Assembly (NCBI GenBank): GCA_017442825.1
Contig: JAFRYZ010000010.1
Coordinates: 1-64,000, forward strand
Length of the DNA: 64,000 nt
From: Prevotella sp.
Lineage (GTDB): Bacteria; Bacteroidota; Bacteroidia; Bacteroidales; Bacteroidaceae
Direction of reading: 5' to 3'
Below are positions 34,947 to 44,676 of this stretch, in pieces. Below the pieces are notes generated by a model that had not been told where the DNA came from, made no database searches, and was given only the letters and a program-made list of their open reading frames with translations. The translations under genes and the position numbers were made by a program. Numbering within the stretch: the first letter of the stretch is position 1; every line of letters begins with the position of its first letter.

Positions 34947-37118
34947 CTACTCCACCCCCATCTCCTCCAGCAGTCGGTTGGCATGTCCCCACTTATCCAT
35001 GAGATAGAGGACGTAGCGGATATCGACACCTATGCAACGGGCGAGAACCTTGTCGAACATGATGTCGCTGGCAAGGCTGTCCCAGTTGCCGTCGAAGGCA
35101 AGACCGATGAGGCATCCCTTGCCATCGAACATGGGTGAACCGGAGTTGCCGCCGGTGATGTCGTTATTGGTGATGAAGCACAGCTGCATCTTTCCCGTGG
35201 TCTTGTCCTGATACTTACCGAAGTCCTTGGCAGACATGAGTTCGTGCATGACTGGTTCGGCAAAGTATTCGGCGTTCTGGTCTGCCTGCTTCATCTTCTC
35301 GACGATGCTCTCGGCTGTGGTATAATAGCCGGAGGGTTTGCCGCCAATGAGTACGTCGCGCACCTGACCATAGGAGAGGCGCATGGTGAAATTGGCATCG
35401 GAATAGTGGGGCTGGTCTTGTTCCATACGGATGCGAGCCTCGCAGAGTTTCTTCTCCTCCATGCTGACGCTATCGAGGAGGGGGGCTATCTCCTGACCGA
35501 TAATGCCGTAGCATGCCATCAGGTCGATACCGAGGGCCACGCCCGGGTCTTTGAGGTAGTCTTTCCTGTTGCAGTAGAACTTATGGTCTTTCTTCATGAG
35601 CTTCGACTTCTTGTACAGCCACTCTACATACTTGCGATAGTCGCCGCCAAACTTTTTCTTCACGGTACCGATGACCTCCGGGTGATATTCTTCCGGCACC
35701 TGTTCAGCAAAGTTCTGCAACATGGCGGTGGTCAGTTCCTTGTCGAGGTCGAGGTTCCACTTGTCGCTGTTGTCGTCGAACTGCAGGTATTGCTTCTTCG
35801 GGTTGTCTTCCGGTCCTTTCGGAGTCAGGCGCGTGTTGATGTTCAGGGCACGGGTGAAGAACTCGGAGTTGCGCCAGAAGGACTCCTGCCAGTAGTTGAG
35901 GGCGCGGTAGCCTTGATAGCGCTTGGCATAGAGATTCTTCAGTTTGTCGAAATCAACGTCGATGTTCTTGAAACAGTTCTGCTGGCAATGGGTGCTATCG
36001 ACAGCGGAATTTTTGCAGGCGGCAGCCTTCTTGTCTTTGAGCCATTGTTCAATGCGGGCTTCGTATTCCTGTTTCTGACGAATCAGTCCGATGGAATCGA
36101 TACATTTGTTCATGCCGATGGAGTTTTTCCAGTAGTTGGAACTGTTGGCAAAGGCATCTTCATACTGGATGCGGGTCTTCTCGTCCTTCGCCATATACTT
36201 CCGCAAGATGGCGAGTTTCTTGTCGCGCACCTGCACACGGGTGGTGTTCTCGCCGTTGCGCATCTCTTCGATGCCGTAGCTGGAGAGATAGCGGTTGGTG
36301 GAACCCGGGTAGCCGACGGTCATGGAGAAGTCGCCATCCTTGTAACCGTCTAACGACACCTGTGCCCAGCGTCGGGGATGATAGGGCACGTTGTCTTTGG
36401 AATAGTCTGCCGGACCGTTTGTCTTCGGGTCGGCATAGATACGGAAGACGGAGAAGTCGCAGGTCTGGCGAGGCCACATCCAGTTGTCGGTCTCACCGCC
36501 AAACTTACCCATCGACTTGGGAACGGTGAAGACCAGACGCACGTCGCGGAAGTCTTGATAGGTGGTGGCATAATACTTGTTGCCCTCGTAGAACGGGTCG
36601 ATGTCGATATGCAGCGTGGAGTCGATCTTCTGGATGGAGTCGGTCATGGCATTGGTCAGCGAGTCGATGACTGTCGACGGTTCCCTGTCGGGCTTACTCT
36701 GCAACAGATGGCGCACAAGGGGAGTGATGTCCTTCTGGTCTTTCATGAACGACACGAACAGTTTCTCATTGGGCAGCTCGTCGGCAAACGTCTTGGCAAA
36801 GAAGCCGTTGAGCATGTAGTCGTGTTCCACGGTGGAATGGTTGTTGATGGCGGAGAAACCACAATGGTGGTTGGTGAACACCAGACCGTCGGGGGAAACA
36901 ACGACACCCGAACAGAAACCGCCGAAGTTGACACAGGCCTCCTTGAGCGAACAGTCGCCCTTGTAGAGGTCGTCTAACGACATCTGAAAGCCTTCTGACA
37001 CCATCTGCTGATAGACCAGAGAGTCTAAATCGTACAACGTCCACATGCCTTCATCGGCATGTAATGGTAAAAGAGCAAAAAGGCTTGAAAGAAAAAATGA
37101 AACTACTACTTTTCTCAT
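34947..37118 (-). CDS. S46 family dipeptidyl-peptidase (DPP7/DPP11 type)
   Basis: A 723-residue exopeptidase with a signal peptide (MRKVVVSFFLSSLFALLPLH). The S46 chymotrypsin fold shows His85 (TNHHCG), an acidic FRIYADPKT segment and the nucleophile in TGGNSGSP (about Ser659). The position 18 residues after the serine reads Gly in LAFDGNWDS, which by family convention suggests a DPP7-like preference for hydrophobic P1 residues rather than the Asp/Glu of DPP11; this is inferred. The start at 37118 is preferred over a TTG at 37124. It acts in the periplasm on peptides for nutrition, typical of amino-acid-fermenting Bacteroidales. Confidence 0.92.
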   Translation of the reverse strand: MRKVVVSFFLSSLFALLPLHADEGMWTLYDLDSLVYQQMVSEGFQMSLDDLYKGDCSLKEACVNFGGFCSGVVVSPDGLVFTNHHCGFSAINNHSTVEHDYMLNGFFAKTFADELPNEKLFVSFMKDQKDITPLVRHLLQSKPDREPSTVIDSLTNAMTDSIQKIDSTLHIDIDPFYEGNKYYATTYQDFRDVRLVFTVPKSMGKFGGETDNWMWPRQTCDFSVFRIYADPKTNGPADYSKDNVPYHPRRWAQVSLDGYKDGDFSMTVGYPGSTNRYLSSYGIEEMRNGENTTRVQVRDKKLAILRKYMAKDEKTRIQYEDAFANSSNYWKNSIGMNKCIDSIGLIRQKQEYEARIEQWLKDKKAAACKNSAVDSTHCQQNCFKNIDVDFDKLKNLYAKRYQGYRALNYWQESFWRNSEFFTRALNINTRLTPKGPEDNPKKQYLQFDDNSDKWNLDLDKELTTAMLQNFAEQVPEEYHPEVIGTVKKKFGGDYRKYVEWLYKKSKLMKKDHKFYCNRKDYLKDPGVALGIDLMACYGIIGQEIAPLLDSVSMEEKKLCEARIRMEQDQPHYSDANFTMRLSYGQVRDVLIGGKPSGYYTTAESIVEKMKQADQNAEYFAEPVMHELMSAKDFGKYQDKTTGKMQLCFITNNDITGGNSGSPMFDGKGCLIGLAFDGNWDSLASDIMFDKVLARCIGVDIRYVLYLMDKWGHANRLLEEMGVE

Positions 37119-37156
37119 TATCAATTATGAATTGTGAATTATCAATTGTGAATTAT
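37118..37156. repeat. AATTATGAATTG tandem words between S46 and flippase genes
   Basis: ATCAATTATGAATTGTGAATT copies fill the 35-bp spacer and run into the stop codon of the flippase gene (37153-37155). Confidence 0.7.
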
Positions 37157-38595
37157 TTAAAATACTTCCCTATCAGGGGAAAACTGGAAAGGGGCAGGTC
37201 ACGCTTCAGTATGACGGCAAGGAAAGCGATGACGAGCAGGGTGTTGCCAACCAATGCCAACCAAAGGGGTAAATGATGGTGCAGATAGTCGATGACTATC
37301 GTCATGACGGCTGCCAACACAACATAGAATGCTATGTCTTTCAGCGGATAGTCGATGGGATAGTATTTCTGTCCTACAAAGTAGGAGACGACCATTGCCA
37401 CTCCGTAGCCGGCAAAACCTCCCCACGCACATGCCATATAACCATAGCGGGGCACGAAGAGTATGTTAACGAGCAACAGCACCGAACAGCCGATACCGGA
37501 GAAAACGGCACCCCAGATGGTTTTGTCGATGAGCTTATACCAGAAGGACAGGTTGAAATATACTCCCATCATGATTTCGGCTGCCATCACAATGGGCACC
37601 ACTCGCAAACCCGACCAGTAGTCTTCACCTATGATGTATTTCAACACATTGAGGTATGCCATCACCATGAGGAAGGCAAGAAGGGTGAAGATGATGAAGT
37701 ACTTCATCGCCTTGGCATACATGGCGTGCTGATCCTTGTCCTTGACGCCGGCGAAGACGATGGGTTCGTAAGCATAACGGAAGGCCTGGGTAATCATCGC
37801 CATAATCATGGCGATTTTAGAGGCGGCACCGTAGATGCCCAGTTGGGCACGCATGTCTGCACCTTTATATATATAGGGGAAGAGCATTTTGTCGGCTGTC
37901 TGGTTCAAAATGCCGGCAATACCCAAAATCAGGATAGGCCAGGTATAACTCAACATGCGGCGCAGGGCGGCTTTGTCTAATACATAGTGGAAACCGGTCA
38001 GCTCTTTGACGAGGCAGACGGCAAGCATACTGGAACAGACCAGGTTGATGTAGAAGGCATAACCTACTTCCTTGCCGTCGAGAACGGCAAAATAGATGAT
38101 GTTGAGCAGGATGCTGACGGCAATGTTCAACAGTTTTAATGAGGCAAACTTGATGGCTTTCTTCTGCTGACGCAAGTAGGCAAAGGGTATGCAGAGGAAA
38201 GCATCGATGGCTACGGTAATCGCCATTACCCATACATAGGAGGGGTGGTCACTATAGCCCATTACCTCGCTCAAGGGGGTGATGAAGAGCAAGACCAAAA
38301 TGACAAAAGCCAATGACACCGTTCCCACACTGATGAGGGTGGTGGAATAGATGTGCATGGAGTCTTCGTGCGTCTTGTTGGTAAAACGGAAGTAGGTGGT
38401 CTCCATGCCGAAAGTCAACAGCACCAGGATGAGTGCCACATAGGCATACATGTTGGTAATGACGCCATAGCCTCCCGATGCCGCCGACATCTTGGCGGTA
38501 TAGAGCGGTACGAGCAGGTAGTTTAGGAAACGACCAATGATGCTCGACAGACCGTAAATGGCTGTATCCTTAGCCAGAGATATGAGTTTTGCCAT
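37153..38595 (-). CDS. Oligosaccharide flippase family membrane protein (Wzx-like)
   Basis: A 480-residue polytopic protein with about 12-14 membrane helices. It begins MAKLISLAKDTAIYGLSSII, the amphipathic start of MOP-type flippases, followed by GRFLNYLLVPLYTAKMSA. It would carry lipid-linked glycan units across the inner membrane. It follows the SpmAB fusion by 3 bp and precedes the S46 gene by about 34 bp, so three minus-strand genes may form an operon. No polysaccharide genes are adjacent, so the substrate is unknown. Confidence 0.9.
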   Translation of the reverse strand: MAKLISLAKDTAIYGLSSIIGRFLNYLLVPLYTAKMSAASGGYGVITNMYAYVALILVLLTFGMETTYFRFTNKTHEDSMHIYSTTLISVGTVSLAFVILVLLFITPLSEVMGYSDHPSYVWVMAITVAIDAFLCIPFAYLRQQKKAIKFASLKLLNIAVSILLNIIYFAVLDGKEVGYAFYINLVCSSMLAVCLVKELTGFHYVLDKAALRRMLSYTWPILILGIAGILNQTADKMLFPYIYKGADMRAQLGIYGAASKIAMIMAMITQAFRYAYEPIVFAGVKDKDQHAMYAKAMKYFIIFTLLAFLMVMAYLNVLKYIIGEDYWSGLRVVPIVMAAEIMMGVYFNLSFWYKLIDKTIWGAVFSGIGCSVLLLVNILFVPRYGYMACAWGGFAGYGVAMVVSYFVGQKYYPIDYPLKDIAFYVVLAAVMTIVIDYLHHHLPLWLALVGNTLLVIAFLAVILKRDLPLSSFPLIGKYFK

Positions 38596-38598
38596 GAT

Positions 38599-39831
38599 TT
38601 ATCCGAAGAACATATAGCACAGGACTATGGCGGCAATGATGCCGGCAAGGTCTGCCAGAAGGCCGCAAGCTACCGCATGACGGGTGTATTTCACGCTGAC
38701 GCTACCGAAATAGACGGCAAGGATATAGAAAGTGGTATCTGTGGAACCTTGAAAGAGGCACGCCAGCCTGCCCACAAATGAGTCGGCACCGAAGGTGGTC
38801 ATCTCTTCCATCATCATTCCGCGTGCACCGCTACCCGAAAGGGGCTTCATGAGGGCTGTCGGCAGAGCATCGACAAACTGGGCGTCGCATCCTGTTGCGG
38901 CTACCACCCATTTGATGCCGTCCAGCAGCCAGTCCATGGCACCCGAAGCACGGAAAACTCCGATGGCAACAAGGAAGGCGACAAGGTAGGGAATGATGCG
39001 CACGGCAGTGGTAAAACCGTCTTTGGCTCCGTCGATGAAGGCATCATAGACGTTGATGCGCTTACACATGCCAGCAATGAGAAAACCAACGATAATGGTC
39101 ATCAACAGTATGGCTGTGACACTGGTGCTGACTACGTTCATCATAGCGCCGGACAGCTGAGAGAAACCCCATACCACAACGGCGATAAACAGCACCATGC
39201 CGATTAACGTGAGCATCAACGTGCGGTTGAATATGTTGATCTTCTGGTAAAGGGCTGTGGCGATGATACCCACCAAGGTGGCTACTGCCGTTGCCAACAG
39301 AATGGGGATGAAGACATCGGTGGGTTGTGCGGCTCCTTGCTGCGCACGGTAGGCAAGAATACTTACCGGAACGATGGTCAGTCCACTGGTATTGAGCACC
39401 AGGAACATGATCATCGGATTGGTTGCCGTATCCTTTTTCGGATTCAGTTCCTGCATCTGTTCCATGGCTTTCAATCCCAACGGCGTGGCGGCATTGTCCA
39501 GTCCCAGCATGTTGGCGGCAATGTTCATGAAGATGCTTCCTGCAGCGGGGTGACCTTTCGGAATATCGGGGAAAAGGCGGGTGAATACCGGCGAAAGGAT
39601 GCGTGCCAGAAAATTGACCAAGCCTGCACGTTCGCCTACCTTCATGATACCCAGCCACAAAGCCAACATTCCTGTTAAGCCAATAGAGATTTCAAAGGCC
39701 GACTTTGCCGTGTCGAAAGTAGAATCGACCATGGCTGGAAAGATCGTTGTATCGCCCATAAAAACGAGTTTTAACAGCGCTACAATAAAAGCAATCACAA
39801 AGAATGCTATCCAAATATAGTTCAATACCAT
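38599..39831 (-). CDS. SpmA-SpmB fusion, nucleoside-recognition (Gate) membrane protein
   Basis: A 410-residue membrane protein with two Gate domains. The N-terminal half resembles SpmA (GLTGMLALWLGIMKVGERAG; NAATPLGLKAMEQM). The C-terminal half resembles SpmB (TAVRIIPYLVAFLVAIGVFR; KPLSGSGARGMMMEEM; QGSTDTTFYILAVYFGSV). In spore formers SpmA and SpmB affect spore core dehydration; here sporulation is absent and the fused form is common in Bacteroidota, with the transported substrate unknown. It is divergent from the DEAD helicase gene and first in the minus-strand unit. Confidence 0.92.
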   Translation of the reverse strand: MVLNYIWIAFFVIAFIVALLKLVFMGDTTIFPAMVDSTFDTAKSAFEISIGLTGMLALWLGIMKVGERAGLVNFLARILSPVFTRLFPDIPKGHPAAGSIFMNIAANMLGLDNAATPLGLKAMEQMQELNPKKDTATNPMIMFLVLNTSGLTIVPVSILAYRAQQGAAQPTDVFIPILLATAVATLVGIIATALYQKINIFNRTLMLTLIGMVLFIAVVVWGFSQLSGAMMNVVSTSVTAILLMTIIVGFLIAGMCKRINVYDAFIDGAKDGFTTAVRIIPYLVAFLVAIGVFRASGAMDWLLDGIKWVVAATGCDAQFVDALPTALMKPLSGSGARGMMMEEMTTFGADSFVGRLACLFQGSTDTTFYILAVYFGSVSVKYTRHAVACGLLADLAGIIAAIVLCYMFFG

Positions 39832-39856
39832 AAGTTTCCCTTCAATAATTTGCGTG

Positions 39857-39864
39857 CAAAATTA
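39857..39864 (-). promoter_or_regulatory. -7 box (TAATTTTG) of the spmAB-like gene
   Basis: Full TAnnTTTG match about 25 nt upstream of the ATG; no clean -33. Confidence 0.45.
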
Positions 39865-39906
39865 CAAAGAAAAAGCATAACTTACATGAAAAAATCTTTT
39901 TTTTAC

Positions 39907-39914
39907 TACCTTTG
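39907..39914 (+). promoter_or_regulatory. -7 box (TACCTTTG) of the DEAD helicase gene
   Basis: Full TAnnTTTG match, only 20 nt before the TTG start at 39935. The two divergent -7 boxes are 42 bp apart. Confidence 0.5.
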
Positions 39915-39934
39915 CAAGCAAAATATATAGCATT

Positions 39935-41812
39935 TTGAAGACTTTTGAAGAACTTGGCGTCATCGAAGAGATACGAAACGCCATCGAGGAATTAGGATTC
40001 GTACAGCCCATGCCTGTGCAAGAAGAGGTGATTCCCTATCTGTTGGGGAACAGAAACGACGTGATAGCTTTGGCACAAACGGGAACAGGCAAGACCGCGG
40101 CTTTCGGCATTCCGCTGTTGCAACGCATCGACACCAGCCGAAAGGATACACAGGCGCTGGTGCTGGCTCCGACACGCGAACTTTGTCTGCAGATTACCGA
40201 CGACATGAAAGATTTCGCCAAGTATATGGAAGGAATCCATATCGAAGCGGTCTATGGCGGTGCCAACATCGTCCCTCAAATGAAAGCTCTGCGCAAAGGG
40301 GTACAGATTATCGTGGCTACGCCAGGCAGACTCATCGACTTGATGAACCGTGGCGTAGCAAAACTGGATCAAGTCTATAACGTGGTGCTGGACGAGGCTG
40401 ACGAAATGCTGAACATGGGATTCTCGGAGAGCATCGACCAGATTCTTGACGGCATCCCTGAAGACCGCAACACGCTGCTGTTCTCGGCTACGATGAGCCG
40501 TGAGATAGAGCGGATTGCCAAAAGTTACCTGCACGAGTACAAAGAGATTGTCGTGGGAAGCCGCAACGAGGGCGCTGAACACGTGAACCACATCTACTAT
40601 CTGGTGAATGCAAAGGATAAGTATCTGACACTGAAACGGATAGTCGATTTCCATCCGAAGATTTTTGCCATCATCTTCTGCCGCACAAAGATAGAGACTC
40701 AGGAGGTGGCTGACAAACTGATTCGTGACGGATACAACGCAGAAGCACTTCACGGCGACCTGAGTCAGGCACAACGCGACCTGACAATGCAGAAATTCCG
40801 CTCTCATCTGACGCAGCTACTGGTGGCTACCGACGTGGCAGCACGAGGGTTGGATGTCGATGACTTGACTCATGTCATCAACTTCGGACTGCCCGACGAC
40901 ATAGAGAACTATACGCACCGCAGCGGCAGAACGGGAAGGGCTGGCAAGAAAGGTACGTCTATCTCTATCATCCACACACGTGAAAAACATAAGGTGCGCC
41001 GCATAGAAAAGGAAATCGGCAAGGAGTTTATCGATGGTACGTTGCCGACACCCAACGAAATCTGTACAAAGCAACTCTACAAAGCTATCGCTGAAATAGA
41101 GAAGATTGACGTTGACGAAGAGCAGATAGCACCTTTCATGACCGACATCATGCGCCACTTCCAGTACTTCGACAAGGAAGACATCATCAAGAAGATTGTA
41201 TCGCTGACCTTCGGACGCTTCCTCTCTTATTATGCCAATGCACCCGAAATTGTAAAACCGGAATCGAAAGGGGCAAAGAAGGAGAATGGTGCAAGAGAAA
41301 GAGGCAACGAAGGAACAAGAGAACGCAGAAAGGGTACAGCGAGAGAACGCAGAAGCAGTGGTTCGCAACAGACAGAGGCAGGCTTCAGAAAACTGTTTAT
41401 CAATCTGGGTAAAAACGACGGCTTCTATCCTGGAGAGGTGATGCAGTACATCAACAAACACGTTCGTGGACATGTGGAAGTGGGGCACATTGACTTGCTG
41501 GACACCATCTCTTATATCCAGGTACCTGAAGAAGAGGCGCCACGAGTGATGAAATACCTCGACGGCACAACCTATAAAGGCAGGAAAGTACGCTGTAACG
41601 ATGCTGATGAAGGCAAAACGGCAAACCGCCAACGTGCTCAGGATGGAAGAAAAACCGCAATTCGCAAGTCGCGTTCCGTGCCTAAATCTTTCCAAACGAA
41701 GGGGGGCGACTGGCGTGAGCTGATGAAGGGGGCACCGTTCAAGTTGAAAGGAGAAAATCCTGACTTTAGCGAAGAGGGATGGGCAAGACGGAAACCACGT
41801 AAAAAGAAATGA
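39935..41812 (+). CDS. DEAD-box RNA helicase (DeaD/CsdA-like), TTG start
   Basis: A 625-residue ATP-dependent RNA helicase. It has a Q-motif region (FVQPMPVQEEVIP), Walker A AQTGTGKT, DEAD in VVLDEADEMLN, SAT in LFSATMS, and the C-terminal RecA lobe with ATDVAARGLDVDDL and HRSGRTGRAGKKG. After a charged linker (ERGNEGTRERRKGTARERR) comes a DbpA-type RNA-binding domain (LFINLGKNDGFYPGEVMQYI) and a basic tail. The start is TTG at 39935; no ATG precedes the Q motif in frame. It acts in ribosome assembly, mRNA decay or cold adaptation. Confidence 0.92.
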   Translation: MKTFEELGVIEEIRNAIEELGFVQPMPVQEEVIPYLLGNRNDVIALAQTGTGKTAAFGIPLLQRIDTSRKDTQALVLAPTRELCLQITDDMKDFAKYMEGIHIEAVYGGANIVPQMKALRKGVQIIVATPGRLIDLMNRGVAKLDQVYNVVLDEADEMLNMGFSESIDQILDGIPEDRNTLLFSATMSREIERIAKSYLHEYKEIVVGSRNEGAEHVNHIYYLVNAKDKYLTLKRIVDFHPKIFAIIFCRTKIETQEVADKLIRDGYNAEALHGDLSQAQRDLTMQKFRSHLTQLLVATDVAARGLDVDDLTHVINFGLPDDIENYTHRSGRTGRAGKKGTSISIIHTREKHKVRRIEKEIGKEFIDGTLPTPNEICTKQLYKAIAEIEKIDVDEEQIAPFMTDIMRHFQYFDKEDIIKKIVSLTFGRFLSYYANAPEIVKPESKGAKKENGARERGNEGTRERRKGTARERRSSGSQQTEAGFRKLFINLGKNDGFYPGEVMQYINKHVRGHVEVGHIDLLDTISYIQVPEEEAPRVMKYLDGTTYKGRKVRCNDADEGKTANRQRAQDGRKTAIRKSRSVPKSFQTKGGDWRELMKGAPFKLKGENPDFSEEGWARRKPRKKK

Positions 41813-41813
41813 T

Positions 41814-42458
41814 ATGGCAAAACATCCACAATGGTCTGACGAGTATTGGTTGCTGCTGATACAGCTATACCTGAAGAAGCCTACAGGTTTGAAGCCGTTG
41901 TATTCTCGAGGCATGGTCAAACTGGCATTGGAACTGCATGTCCAACCACAGTTTCTCTATGAGCAGATGTTCAGACTGCGACAAATGGACACTCCACGCA
42001 TAGAGAAGTTGTGGGAGAAATATGCACACAGCCCGAAACGACTGACACGTGCCATCGCCTTGATGCGCCAAATGAAGGGGTTCGGACAAGCTTCGGATTT
42101 CTATGAGGGTGTGGAGATGAATGAGTCGTGGGAACGCGACTTCCGTCCGATAGATGCCGACAACAATCTGATGCCCATCCATTTCATCCTCATTCTCGAC
42201 CTCTATTTCCGCCTGACACCGACAACGATGGTGGCAGAAACACCAGAAATCAGTGAACTCAGCAAACGCATCGGTGTTCCCATCAAGACAATTGTCGCCA
42301 TCATGGATGTCTTCCAATTCTGCGACCCTTATCTGAATCGTGACGATATAATGATTTCACCACTGCTGCCCACTTGCCAGGAGATTTGGGACCGCTACGG
42401 AACAGAGAAACCTGAACGGTTGGCAGCGCTGGCTGCCCAACTCAAAGAGTACTTTTAA
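41814..42458 (+). CDS. Conserved protein of unknown function between helicase and rpoN
   Basis: A 214-residue soluble, helical protein. It begins MAKHPQWSDEYWLLLIQLYL, with a hydrophobic amphipathic helix but no signal peptide. The middle is basic (EKYAHSPKRLTRAIALMRQM). It starts one base after the helicase stop and ends 12 bp before rpoN, so the three genes are almost certainly cotranscribed. No motif known to me is visible. Its placement suggests a role linked to RNA or transcription. Confidence 0.75.
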   Translation: MAKHPQWSDEYWLLLIQLYLKKPTGLKPLYSRGMVKLALELHVQPQFLYEQMFRLRQMDTPRIEKLWEKYAHSPKRLTRAIALMRQMKGFGQASDFYEGVEMNESWERDFRPIDADNNLMPIHFILILDLYFRLTPTTMVAETPEISELSKRIGVPIKTIVAIMDVFQFCDPYLNRDDIMISPLLPTCQEIWDRYGTEKPERLAALAAQLKEYF

Positions 42459-42470
42459 GAGAATCGGTCA

Positions 42471-43964
42471 ATGCCACAGAAACTGATACAAGAACAGGTA
42501 CAGAAACAGACACAGGTACAACGTCTGTCGGCACAACAGATGCTTCAAATTCGTCTGTTGGAGATGCCGCTGACCGAACTGGAAGCGAGCATCCAAGCAG
42601 AGATTGACGACAACCCTGCTTTGGAAGCGAGCGACATGGAACCTAATGAGGGTATGGACTTTATGGACTCTGTCGATGAAACCGAGAATTTTGAGCAGAA
42701 AAACGAACGAGAAGAACGCGAAGAAGCTCTCGACTCTGCCCTGGAAAGAATGGGGAGCGACGACGAAATTCCCATTGCCAACTACCGACAACAGGCTACA
42801 GAAAGCCGCGAATACGAGGAAATGGTCTATGGAGACACTGTTTCTTTCTATGACAAACTGAACGAACAGGTAACGGAACATGAACTTGACGACCGTCAGC
42901 GCTACATCATTGAATACTTGATAGGATCGCTCGACGATGACGGACTGTTAAGGAAACCGTTGGACACCATTGCCGATGAACTTGCCATCTACCACCAGAT
43001 AGATTGCGATGAGAAAGAGGTGGAAGAGGTGTTGCACATTTTGCAAGATTTCGATCCTGCCGGCATTGGTGCCAGAAACCTGCAAGAATGCTTGCTGCTA
43101 CAGATTGACCGCAGCAAAGCTACCGACATCCGACTGCTGACAAGGCAGGTGCTGGAACAACACTTCGATGCTTTCACCAAGAAACATTGGGAGAAGATAC
43201 GACAAGCCATGCATCTTACCAGTGAACAGATTGCTGATATCCAAAAGGAAATACACCATCTGAATCCGAAACCCGGTGCAGCTATGGGAGAAACACAAGG
43301 TCGCAACCTGCAACAGATTACGCCCGATTTCATCGTCGATACGGCAGAAGACGGCACCATCTCTTTCTCTCTGAACCAAGGTCAACTGCCAGAGCTGCAC
43401 GTCTCTCCATCGTTTACGGAGATGTTGGCTGCCTACAAAGGAAACAAAGAGGGCATGAACCGGCAACAGAAGGAGGCTTTGCTGTATGCCAAAGAGAAAG
43501 TGGACAAGGCTATAGGCTATATCGAGGCGGTGAAACAACGCCGCCGCACACTGGTACAGACCATGCATGCTATCATTGACTGGCAACGTAAATTCTTCCA
43601 AGATGGTGACGAGAGTGACCTCAAGCCTATGATTCTTAAAGACATTTCCGACAAGACAGGACTTGACATCTCTACCATATCCAGGGTGAGCAATATCAAA
43701 TATGCACAAACCAAATGGGGCACTTTTCCGCTGCGCTTCTTCTTCAGCGATGGCTATACCACAGAAAGCGGCGAAGAACTTTCTACACGGAAAATGAAGA
43801 TTGCCTTGAAAGAAATCATAGAAAACGAAGATAAGAAACGGCCTATGAGCGACGAGGCCCTCATGCAAGCCATGAGGAAGCTCGGTTTTCCGATAGCCCG
43901 TCGTACGGTTGCAAAATACCGTGAACAGATGGGGCTACCCGTTGCACGATTAAGAAAAGAGTGA
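42471..43964 (+). CDS. rpoN: RNA polymerase sigma-54 factor
   Basis: A 497-residue sigma-54. The N-terminal activator-binding Gln/Leu-rich region I is clear (LIQEQVQKQTQVQRLSAQQMLQIRLL), then an acidic region II, a core-binding region III and, at the C-terminus, the RpoN box ARRTVAKYR followed by LPVARLRKE. It directs core polymerase to -24/-12 promoters opened by AAA activators. It is third in the unit after the helicase and the unknown 214-aa gene. Confidence 0.95.
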   Translation: MPQKLIQEQVQKQTQVQRLSAQQMLQIRLLEMPLTELEASIQAEIDDNPALEASDMEPNEGMDFMDSVDETENFEQKNEREEREEALDSALERMGSDDEIPIANYRQQATESREYEEMVYGDTVSFYDKLNEQVTEHELDDRQRYIIEYLIGSLDDDGLLRKPLDTIADELAIYHQIDCDEKEVEEVLHILQDFDPAGIGARNLQECLLLQIDRSKATDIRLLTRQVLEQHFDAFTKKHWEKIRQAMHLTSEQIADIQKEIHHLNPKPGAAMGETQGRNLQQITPDFIVDTAEDGTISFSLNQGQLPELHVSPSFTEMLAAYKGNKEGMNRQQKEALLYAKEKVDKAIGYIEAVKQRRRTLVQTMHAIIDWQRKFFQDGDESDLKPMILKDISDKTGLDISTISRVSNIKYAQTKWGTFPLRFFFSDGYTTESGEELSTRKMKIALKEIIENEDKKRPMSDEALMQAMRKLGFPIARRTVAKYREQMGLPVARLRKE

Positions 43965-44020
43965 GCAAAGTGAAGCTGAGAATAAAAAGAGAATAGGATA
44001 AGAGTAAGCATAGAGAAAAC

Positions 44021-44638
44021 ATGGTGCAGAAGAAACAAATGATTTGGGCAGCACGGATTGTCAGCATCGTCTTCACGCCGTTCTACCTTCCCATAACAGG
44101 ATTGGTTGCCCTTTATGTGTTCAGCTATCTGAGCATGCTGCCGTGGGTGTATAAACTCACGTCGTTGGTGCTAGTATGGCTGTTCACGGTCATGTTGCCT
44201 TCCTTGCTCATTCGCCTCTACCGAAACTATCATGGTTGGACATTATTTCAGTTGGGCACTCGCGAACGACTGATTGTCCCCTATGTCATCTCTATTTGCT
44301 GCTACTTTGCATGCTACTATCTGATGAACCTGTATCACATGCCCCATTTCATCGGGGCTATTCTCATTGCAGCCCTCGGCGTTCAAGTTCTCTGTGCCCT
44401 CATCAACGTATGGTGGAAAATCTCAATTCATACTGCCGCAATCGGCGGGGTTACGGGAGGTTTGCTTGCCTTCGCTCTCATCTTTAACTTCAATCCCCTG
44501 TGGTGGCTTTGTCTGGTCATTTTCCTGGGTGGTGTAGTTGGAACCAGTAGGATGATTCTTCGCCAACATTCCTTGTCACAGGTGACAGGCGGTTTCCTCA
44601 CCGGCATGCTGATAGCCTTTTTCCTTATCCTGTTGTAA
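44021..44638 (+). CDS. PAP2-like membrane protein with degenerate phosphatase motifs
   Basis: A 205-residue membrane protein with about six helices. Parts resemble the acid-phosphatase/PAP2 fold: WKISIHTAAIGGV in place of the SGHT motif, and SRMILRQHSLSQVTGGF in place of SRxxLGxHxxxDVxxG. Both deviate from the catalytic consensus. It may act on a lipid phosphate such as undecaprenyl pyrophosphate, or have lost activity. It follows rpoN by 56 bp and precedes purE by 38 bp. Confidence 0.75.
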   Translation: MVQKKQMIWAARIVSIVFTPFYLPITGLVALYVFSYLSMLPWVYKLTSLVLVWLFTVMLPSLLIRLYRNYHGWTLFQLGTRERLIVPYVISICCYFACYYLMNLYHMPHFIGAILIAALGVQVLCALINVWWKISIHTAAIGGVTGGLLAFALIFNFNPLWWLCLVIFLGGVVGTSRMILRQHSLSQVTGGFLTGMLIAFFLILL

Positions 44639-44676
44639 TCTCTATAAGAAACATAAAACCATAAAAGACAACAAAC

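Noticed and set aside
35244..36353. 369-codon open frame opposite the S46 peptidase gene
   Set aside because: Shadow of the conserved S46 reading frame.
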